Origin: an uncultured Solobacterium sp.
GTDB taxonomy: Bacteria; Bacillota_I; Bacilli_A; Erysipelotrichales; Erysipelotrichaceae
Assembly: GCA_937895985.1 (NCBI GenBank)
Contig: CALBKL010000096.1
Coordinates: 1 to 5,398, forward strand
Length of the DNA: 5,398 nt
Direction of reading: 5' to 3'
Of the stretch, positions 1 to 5,398 are shown in pieces (positions within the stretch are counted from its first letter, which is position 1; each line of letters opens with the position of its first letter). A program made the position numbers and the translations under genes. Under the pieces are notes generated by a model, which made no database searches, was not told the DNA's origin, and was given only the letters and a program-made list of their open reading frames with translations.

Positions 1-715
1 AATTATTGATATCAATGTTATAAATAACGTCTTTTCTTTCTACTACAACACGCATGCGCTTGCATAACTCTTCATCCTCTTGGATACGGTGTAATAATTC
101 TCGTGTTGGATTGATAGCACATGGATGACCTGTATTCTTAAACATTGTAAAGTCACCATTGGTATCTCCATAGGAATAACATGCTTGCAAGTCTAAGTCA
201 TACTTCTTCTGTAATGTCAGGATTGCCTTTTCTTTAGAAACACTATCCCACATAGGAACAACTTCTCCTGTATAGATTCCCTGTGCATCCTTTAGGTATT
301 GTGTACCTCGGAAGTCATCAAATTTATACTTCTCAGCCATCTCTTTAACGAGTGGTTCTGGTGAACCAGAAATCGCAATTAACAGATGTCCTTGTCTACG
401 ATGACGTTCAATTTCTTTTCTTGTGAACTGGTAAACACGTTCCCCCTTTTGTTCAATCACCTTTTTAGCAATGTGTTCAATATGTACTGCAGAGATTCCT
501 TTTGTAGTCTCTTTAAAGATTTCTACCATCTTTTGTAAGTAATTATCATAATCACCCATACGACGATCCCATGCCATATAAGCAGGCTTAACTTCATCAG
601 TCCAACGGGAAGCGGAAACTATCTCATGCGTTACCATCTTTTTGAATACTTCCGTAATCAAACCTTCACGATAAATTGTTCCATCAATATCGAAAAACGC
701 TGCAACTTTTTTCAT
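1..715 (-). CDS. HAD-superfamily IB hydrolase (SerB-like phosphatase), 3' end off the window
   Basis: Reading leftward from the ATG at 715-713 gives an open frame of 238 codons to the window edge with no stop, so the C-terminus is missing. The four HAD motifs are in order: motif I FFDIDGT (nucleophile Asp9, acid/base Asp11), motif II ISGS (Ser116), motif III lysine near 161-163 (SVSKEK), and motif IV GDTNGD (residues 183-188), which supplies the Mg-binding aspartates. The helical cap between motifs I and II (about residues 15-105) and the segment IYTGEVVP before motif III are typical of subfamily IB, which contains phosphoserine phosphatase (SerB) and related phosphomonoesterases. Family members are usually 200-250 residues, so little is missing. 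Start choice: GGAGGTG at 728-722 lies 6 bases before the ATG. The protein is probably a cytoplasmic phosphatase acting on a small phosphorylated metabolite; the substrate cannot be told. It is divergent from the uracil permease gene and shares its upstream region. Confidence 0.9.
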   Translation of the reverse strand, partial: MKKVAAFFDIDGTIYREGLITEVFKKMVTHEIVSASRWTDEVKPAYMAWDRRMGDYDNYLQKMVEIFKETTKGISAVHIEHIAKKVIEQKGERVYQFTRKEIERHRRQGHLLIAISGSPEPLVKEMAEKYKFDDFRGTQYLKDAQGIYTGEVVPMWDSVSKEKAILTLQKKYDLDLQACYSYGDTNGDFTMFKNTGHPCAINPTRELLHRIQEDEELCKRMRVVVERKDVIYNIDINN

Positions 716-747
716 ACAATTCACCTCCGAATTATCTAACTGTTTTT

Positions 748-776
748 ATTATAATTCATATTAAAGAAAAGTTTAA
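748..776 (-). promoter_or_regulatory. Candidate promoter of the HAD hydrolase gene
   Basis: On the minus strand a perfect TATAAT -10 (753-748) is preceded, after 17 bases, by TTAAAC (776-771), which matches only 3 of 6 positions of the -35 consensus. Transcription would start near 741, giving a leader of about 25 bases that contains the ribosome binding site. The surroundings are very A/T-rich, so a TATAAT by chance is possible; confidence rests on its position. Confidence 0.45.
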
Positions 777-795
777 AAATTAATAAATTTCGTTA

Positions 796-824
796 TTGTA
801 AATCTATTATGCATTTGATATCAT
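796..824 (+). promoter_or_regulatory. Candidate promoter of the uracil permease gene
   Basis: TTGTAA (796-801) and TATCAT (819-824) are separated by exactly 17 bases and match the sigma-A consensus at 4/6 and 5/6 positions. Transcription would start near 831, only about 20 bases before the ATG at 850, leaving room for little more than the ribosome binding site GGGAGG (836-841). A leader this short has no space for a PyrR-type attenuator or a riboswitch. The -35 box lies about 20 bp from that of the divergent HAD promoter, so one bound regulator could affect both genes. Confidence 0.6.
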
Positions 825-849
825 ACCTAACTAAAGGGAGGAATTTCAC

Positions 850-2208
850 ATGAAATTGATTTATAAAGTTGAAGACAAACCACAGTTTCATCAATTAGTT
901 ATTTTTGCATTCCAGCAGTTGCTAGCAATTATGGCCGCAACAATTGCAGTACCTCTCATCATCAAAAACGGTATGAATACCGCTGCTGCTCTTTTTGGTG
1001 CCGGTGTTGGTACCATTGTTTATGTTGCATTTACTCGTAAGAAGAGCCCGGTATTTTTGGGTTCTTCTTTTGCGTTTATTGGTTCGATGTCCGCTGCGTT
1101 TGCTGGTGCAACTACAGTAGCAGCTGGATATGTTGGACTCATTATTGGTGCAGCGTTTGCAGGACTTGTATATGTAGTGATTGCGCTATTTATTGAACGT
1201 ATTGGTGTCGATTGGGTAAATCGTATCATGCCACCAGTTGTCATTGGTCCTACAGTCGCAATCATTGGTTTATCACTCGCAGCCAATGCAGTTGGCGATT
1301 TACAAACAAGTAGTTTAACAGGCGCAAGAACACAGTTTGCTGTACTAGTTGGTATCATTGCCCTACTTGGTGTAATGATTGCAAGTACCTATGGTAAATC
1401 CCATGCCAAGATGATTCCATTCATCATTGGTATCTTAGCTGGTTATATTGTAGCCGCTATCCTAACATTTATCGGTGTGCAGACAGGTTATGAACCAATG
1501 CAGATATTAAACTATCAACCTATCGTTGATTTATTCGCAAACGGTATTTCCTTCTCAACTTTCTTTAAGATTCCAGACTTCACATTTATTACAGCACTAG
1601 AAGGCATTAAGGATATTGACCTTGGCTATATTGGAACAATCGCAGTAGCGTACATCCCTGTATCCTTCGTCGTATTCGCAGAACATATTGCGGACCACAA
1701 GAATATCTCAAGTATTATTGAAACAGATCTATTAAAAGATCCAGGCCTTGATAGAACATTACTTGGTGATGGTGTTGGTTCTATGGTTGGTGCATTCTTT
1801 GGTGGATGCCCTAATACAACATATGGCGAATCAGTTGCTTGTGTAGCTATCACAAAGAACGCATCTGTATTAACAATTATCGGTGCTGCAATTGAATGTA
1901 TCTTAATCTCATTCTTTACACCATTCGTTACATTCATCTCCACTATCCCAGCATGTGTTATGGGTGGCGTATGTATGGCCCTCTACGGATTTATCGCTGT
2001 AAGTGGATTAAAGATGGTTCAAAAGATTGACTTAGACCACAACAAAAACCTATTCGTTATCTCAAGTATCTTAATCTCAGGTATCGGTGGATTATCACTA
2101 AGCTTCAGTAAGATTACAATCACATCTATAGCTTGTGCATTGATACTAGGTATTATCGTAAACAAACTTTTATCAAAAGAACCAGAAAACACTGAAGAAA
2201 ACCAGTAA
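850..2208 (+). CDS. uraA: Uracil permease, NCS2 (nucleobase:cation symporter-2) family
   Basis: A 452-residue polytopic membrane protein, slightly longer than E. coli UraA (429). Family landmarks are clear: QQLLAIMAATIAVPLI in the first helix (22-37), GSSFAFI (71-77) for the region holding UraA Phe73, FAEHIADH (276-283) with Glu278 at the place of UraA Glu241, and PNTTYGES (321-328) with Glu327 at the place of UraA Glu290. The spacing of 49 residues between the two glutamates matches UraA. The segment DLLKDPGLDRTLLGDGVG (293-310) is also typical. By family knowledge it imports uracil with protons across the cytoplasmic membrane; xanthine or another nucleobase is less likely given the UraA-like substrate motifs. 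UraA His245 is replaced by Asp282. The tail (443-452) is acidic and polar. The start is supported by GGGAGG 8 bases upstream. It appears to be a single gene; the next gene has its own promoter and leader. Confidence 0.93.
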   Translation: MKLIYKVEDKPQFHQLVIFAFQQLLAIMAATIAVPLIIKNGMNTAAALFGAGVGTIVYVAFTRKKSPVFLGSSFAFIGSMSAAFAGATTVAAGYVGLIIGAAFAGLVYVVIALFIERIGVDWVNRIMPPVVIGPTVAIIGLSLAANAVGDLQTSSLTGARTQFAVLVGIIALLGVMIASTYGKSHAKMIPFIIGILAGYIVAAILTFIGVQTGYEPMQILNYQPIVDLFANGISFSTFFKIPDFTFITALEGIKDIDLGYIGTIAVAYIPVSFVVFAEHIADHKNISSIIETDLLKDPGLDRTLLGDGVGSMVGAFFGGCPNTTYGESVACVAITKNASVLTIIGAAIECILISFFTPFVTFISTIPACVMGGVCMALYGFIAVSGLKMVQKIDLDHNKNLFVISSILISGIGGLSLSFSKITITSIACALILGIIVNKLLSKEPENTEENQ

Positions 2209-2214
2209 AGTTGA

Positions 2215-2243
2215 TTGCAGTTTTGATAAAAAATTGTTACACT
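2215..2243 (+). promoter_or_regulatory. Candidate promoter of the lysS T-box leader
   Basis: TACACT (2238-2243) is preceded by TG one base upstream (2235-2236), forming an extended -10, and by TTGCAG (2215-2220) at 17 bases; the -35 matches only at TTG. Transcription would start near 2250, about 13 bases before the first base-paired part of the T-box. The promoter begins just after the permease stop codon at 2208. It is chosen mainly by position, so other short matches nearby could be the true site. Confidence 0.4.
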
Positions 2244-2262
2244 ATGCGTGTTGAAGGACAAC

Positions 2263-2456
2263 GACGGAGATAGAACATATAAAGTATCTTACAGCGAGTT
2301 TCTGATGGTGAAAGTGAAACAGAGAGGATATATGTTGACAAGGACTCCCGAGTCATTCCGCGATCGCGTTAACAATCAAAAATGAGGCAGTATTAGATAC
2401 TGTAAATTAGGGTGGTACCACGAACAAAGCTCTCGTCCCTTGACGTAGAGCTTTTT
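2263..2456 (+). promoter_or_regulatory. T-box riboswitch (tRNA-Lys sensing) controlling lysS
   Basis: The T-box core AGGGTGGTACCACG (2409-2422) is intact. Stem I has a base GACGGAG (2263-2269) paired with CTCC and GTC (2345-2348, 2352-2354) around a CGA bulge, and an upper helix AACATATA/TATATGTT (2274-2281/2329-2336). It also has a distal arm GTTTC/GAAAC (2298-2302/2316-2320) with the conserved GGTG in its loop. The specifier loop after the upper helix reads GACAAGGA, placing AAG (lysine) at 2340-2342. Stem III is CAGTAT/ATACTG (2388-2402). In the bulge TGGT (2413-2416) the last base pairs with discriminator A73, as in tRNA-Lys; a GAC (Asp) reading would expect G73. AGGG (2409-2412) can pair with CCCT (2437-2440) as antiterminator, excluding the terminator. 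By family knowledge, uncharged tRNA-Lys stabilises the antiterminator and turns lysS on. Confidence 0.93.
2426..2456 (+). terminator. T-box intrinsic terminator before lysS
   Basis: AAAGCTCT (2426-2433) pairs with AGAGCTTT (2447-2454), extended inward by CGTC/GACG (2434-2437/2442-2445) with one bulged T at 2446 and a CCTT loop. A run of five T follows (2452-2456), ending 21 bases before the lysS ATG. It shares CGTCCCT with the antiterminator, so the two folds exclude each other. It would also stop any read-through from the permease gene. Confidence 0.92.
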
Positions 2457-2462
2457 ATATGA

Positions 2463-4112
<1,650 letters not shown>

Positions 4113-4115
4113 CAC

Positions 4116-4140
4116 AAAAAGCCAGCTAGTCTGGCTTTTT
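4116..4140. terminator. Bidirectional terminator between lysS and the convergent HicB-like gene
   Basis: AAAAAGCCAG (4116-4125) and CTGGCTTTTT (4131-4140) form a perfect 10-bp stem with a CTAGT loop. It starts 3 bases after the lysS stop and ends 7 bases before the stop codon of the minus-strand gene. The A-run on one arm and T-run on the other give a U-tract in either direction, so it can end both transcripts. Confidence 0.92.
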
Positions 4141-4147
4141 AATGTGC

Positions 4148-4510
4148 TTATTTACTATTTTTAATTGCGTCATTTTTTGATAATAGATATACACAATATT
4201 GATTCATACTAACACCCTCTTCTTTAGAGTGTTGCGCTAAAGATCGATGAAGACTCTTTGGAAGACGTAACTTAAATTGTCCAGAATACTCAGAAGTTGT
4301 TGGGTCCGGAATAGCAATATGATTTTCCAAAGCAGCAATGATCCATTCCCTTTTAGCATCTTCAGCATTCTTAACAACATCATCCAACGTTTTACCAACT
4401 GTAATACAACCACTTAGTTCAGGATAGCTTGCGACATATCCACCCTCATCTACATCAGGAACAATCTCTAAGCGATATGGATATTGTAAGTAATATTCAA
4501 TTGTATTCAT
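4148..4510 (-). CDS. HicB-family antitoxin-like protein with ribbon-helix-helix domain (no HicA seen)
   Basis: The product is 120 residues. Residues about 8-66 match the HicB N-terminal partial RNase H-like fold: YRLEIVPDVDEGGYVASYPEL, then SGCITVGKTLDDVVKNAEDAKREWI. After a short linker, residues 78-110 (FKLRLPKSLHRSLAQHSKEEG, then VSMNQYCVYLLS) form a ribbon-helix-helix DNA-binding domain of the Arc/CopG type. In HicAB systems HicB neutralises the mRNA-cleaving HicA and represses its own promoter. Here no hicA lies upstream: 4553-4720 holds only a promoter and a terminator, and downstream is convergent lysS. It is therefore an orphan in this window, perhaps a free-standing repressor or a remnant. 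The ATG at 4510 is preferred over the in-frame GTG at 4552 because AAGGAGGG lies just before it, inside the longer frame. It has its own promoter with possible operator repeats, suggesting autoregulation. Confidence 0.88.
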   Translation of the reverse strand: MNTIEYYLQYPYRLEIVPDVDEGGYVASYPELSGCITVGKTLDDVVKNAEDAKREWIIAALENHIAIPDPTTSEYSGQFKLRLPKSLHRSLAQHSKEEGVSMNQYCVYLLSKNDAIKNSK

Positions 4511-4515
4511 TAAGA

Positions 4516-4523
4516 CCCTCCTT
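4516..4523 (-). promoter_or_regulatory. Ribosome binding site deciding the HicB-like start
   Basis: On the minus strand AAGGAGGG (4523-4516) ends 5 bases before the ATG at 4510-4508. The longer reading from GTG 4552 would translate through this site and has no comparable one of its own, so the 120-residue product is chosen. Confidence 0.9.
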
Positions 4524-4564
4524 AATATGTTTATGAATTTGTTCGTATACACACATATATATTA

Positions 4565-4593
4565 AATTTAGTTGGTATCACATGTGGTGTCAA
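4565..4593 (-). promoter_or_regulatory. Promoter of the HicB-like gene
   Basis: On the minus strand a perfect TTGACA -35 (4593-4588) is followed after 17 bases by TAAATT (4570-4565), a 4/6 match to the -10. Transcription would start near 4558, giving a leader of about 48 bases. It sits between the upstream terminator (4623-4680) and the gene, so the gene is a separate unit. Confidence 0.65.
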
Positions 4594-4606
4594 TCCAACT
4601 ATCACA
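4569..4606. repeat. Phased repeats and inverted repeat over the HicB-like promoter (candidate operator)
   Basis: TATCA, TGTCA and TATCA start at 4576, 4588 and 4600, exactly 12 bp apart; the first two extend to TGGTATCA and TGGTGTCA (4573, 4585), and the outer two to TATCACA. The same stretch holds an inverted repeat TAGTTGG/CCAACTA (4569-4575/4595-4601) and the palindrome CACATGTG (4579-4586). These overlap the -10 edge, the spacer and the -35 of the promoter. Ribbon-helix-helix proteins commonly bind short repeats at about one helical turn, so this could be where the downstream product represses itself. This is inference; short repeats in A/T-rich DNA can arise by chance. Confidence 0.45.
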
Positions 4607-4622
4607 ATAAAGTCTAAATAAT

Positions 4623-4680
4623 AAAAAAAGACAGGTTGTTTATTGTAAAGATATTATCTCTTTACGGCATCCTGTCTTCT
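4623..4680 (-). terminator. Two-tier terminator downstream of the SIS-domain gene
   Basis: Read on the minus strand, AAGACAGG (4678-4671) pairs with CCTGTCTT (4635-4628), followed by a run of seven U (from the A-run 4623-4629). Inside is a second perfect stem GTAAAGA/TCTTTAC (4645-4651/4659-4665) with a 7-base loop, separated from the outer stem by unequal internal loops of 9 and 5 bases. It lies about 40 bases after the stop of the SIS-domain gene at 4721. There is no U-run in the plus direction. Confidence 0.85.
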
Positions 4681-4720
4681 GCATTTTAGAAACTTATTAA
4701 CCTAATTCATCTAGCACTAT

Positions 4721-5398
4721 CTAATATTTGTAATGAATTACTTCTTTATATTTATTAAATAGTTTTTTATTGAACTCATCTCCATGATCCATATTTGCAC
4801 TTGCAAATATAGGAATCATTTCACCATTAGTTGCTTCTGAGATTAACTTTGCTGCTTCAGAAAAAATACTATTTAGAATTGTAGCACCAACAACCGTAGA
4901 TGTAGGAGCTACTTTTTGAGGAGCATTTTCTAAAGAAATACATGCATCACCAATTTCTCCATGATTATCGATAACTATATCGCATAAATCATACATTTTC
5001 TTTCCAGAAGGATGCCGTGAAGTGACTTCTTTGGAATAGGACATATTTGTGATTCCAATAACCGTTGCCCCTTTTAATTTGGCTGTATTAGCCATCTCGA
5101 TTGTCACAGGGTTTCTTCCTGATACAGAGTGAACAATTAGTATATCCCCCTCTTTAAAACCTACTGACTCAGCTACAGTTTCTCCATATCCAACGAGTCT
5201 TTCCATTTTACTAGTTAATGTAATCGGAGATCTATCTACACTTACTTCTGGTGCAAATATTGGATTAATATTAATTAAACCACCTGCTCTATAAAAGGCT
5301 TCTTGGCTTAAAATTCCGGCATGACTTGCACCAAAAATGTATATTGACTTGTTATCTAAAGTTGCCTTACAAATTTTTGATGCCGCTTCCAATATGTT
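4721..5398 (-). CDS. SIS-domain phosphosugar-binding protein, UPF0309-like, N-terminus off the window
   Basis: The frame is open to the right edge, giving 225 residues before the TAG at 4723-4721; the start lies outside. A TTG at 5392 is an in-frame leucine, not a supported start, because family members have roughly 25-30 more residues here. Numbering from the first visible residue: IFGASHAGILSQEAFYRAGG (21-40) is the sugar-phosphate loop of a SIS fold. HSVSGRNPVTIEMA (90-103) is the second strand-loop, followed by TSRHPSGKKMYDLCDIVIDN (126-145), APTSTVVGA (164-172) and a C-terminal SANMDHGDE (200-208). These blocks resemble the uncharacterised UPF0309 / SIS_2 family, whose members are thought to bind or isomerise phosphosugars in the cytoplasm; no reaction can be assigned. 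It is the last gene of its transcript, with a terminator just downstream. It appears more A/T-rich than lysS. Confidence 0.9.
   Translation of the reverse strand, partial: NILEAASKICKATLDNKSIYIFGASHAGILSQEAFYRAGGLININPIFAPEVSVDRSPITLTSKMERLVGYGETVAESVGFKEGDILIVHSVSGRNPVTIEMANTAKLKGATVIGITNMSYSKEVTSRHPSGKKMYDLCDIVIDNHGEIGDACISLENAPQKVAPTSTVVGATILNSIFSEAAKLISEATNGEMIPIFASANMDHGDEFNKKLFNKYKEVIHYKY

Noticed and set aside
2168..2231. Perfect 11-bp inverted repeat TTTTATCAAAA / TTTTGATAAAA spanning the end of the permease gene
   Set aside because: The arms are 42 bases apart, almost all A/T, and one is inside the coding sequence; a stable terminator or operator is not supported, and chance is likely in such DNA.
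1020..2261. Three open frames on the minus strand at 1020-1358, 1626-1943 and 2019-2261
   Set aside because: They are antisense shadows of the uracil permease, have low-complexity Ser/Thr/Pro/Ile-rich products without family features, and no ribosome binding sites were evident.
2337..2339. GAC (aspartate) as the T-box specifier
   Set aside because: The next triplet AAG fits the downstream lysyl-tRNA synthetase, and the TGGT bulge matches discriminator A73 of tRNA-Lys and not G73 of tRNA-Asp.
2360..2367. Palindrome GCGATCGC, the same as the cyanobacterial HIP1 octamer
   Set aside because: It lies in the T-box leader between stem I and stem III, only one copy was noticed, and nothing else suggests a cyanobacterium.
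4511..4552. A 14-residue longer start (GTG at 4552) for the HicB-like protein
   Set aside because: The added codons run through the strong AAGGAGGG site that serves the ATG at 4510, and the added residues fall before the HicB domain.
5390..5392. TTG at 5392 as the start of the SIS-domain protein
   Set aside because: The frame stays open to the edge (Asn, Ile before it) and the family has more N-terminal sequence, so the gene is cut by the window.

Overview
The window looks like ordinary chromosome from a low-GC Gram-positive bacterium (Firmicutes). The signs are A/T-rich intergenic DNA, strong GGAGG-type ribosome binding sites, a T-box leader in front of an aminoacyl-tRNA synthetase, and short hairpin-plus-U-run terminators. 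The Firmicute-type lysyl-tRNA synthetase and the overall style would suit Erysipelotrichia or a neighbouring class, but this placement is a guess from memory and was not tested.

Layout from left to right: (1) a HAD-IB phosphatase on the minus strand, cut by the left edge (1-715); (2) a 134-bp divergent intergenic region with candidate promoters in both directions; (3) a plus-strand NCS2 uracil permease (850-2208); (4) a 269-bp gap filled by a promoter and a T-box riboswitch with a lysine AAG specifier; (5) lysS on the plus strand (2478-4112), encoding a class II lysyl-tRNA synthetase with an unusual coiled-coil-like N-terminal extension; (6) a terminator that can work in both directions, shared by the convergent lysS and the next gene; (7) a minus-strand HicB-type protein (4148-4510) with no HicA partner in view, preceded by a good promoter that carries regularly spaced repeats; (8) a two-tier terminator reading leftward; and (9) a minus-strand SIS-domain phosphosugar-binding protein of the UPF0309 type, whose N-terminus lies beyond the right edge (4721-5398).

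The genes do not form one pathway. They appear to be separate units: nucleobase uptake, lysine charging controlled by uncharged tRNA-Lys, an orphan antitoxin-like regulator that may repress itself, and the end of a sugar-metabolism unit. I see no clearly new multi-gene system, no mobile element, no CRISPR array and no tRNA or rRNA gene. The points most worth a second look are the LysS N-terminal extension, the lysine T-box (codon and discriminator base agree), and the 12-bp-phased repeats across the promoter of the orphan hicB-like gene.
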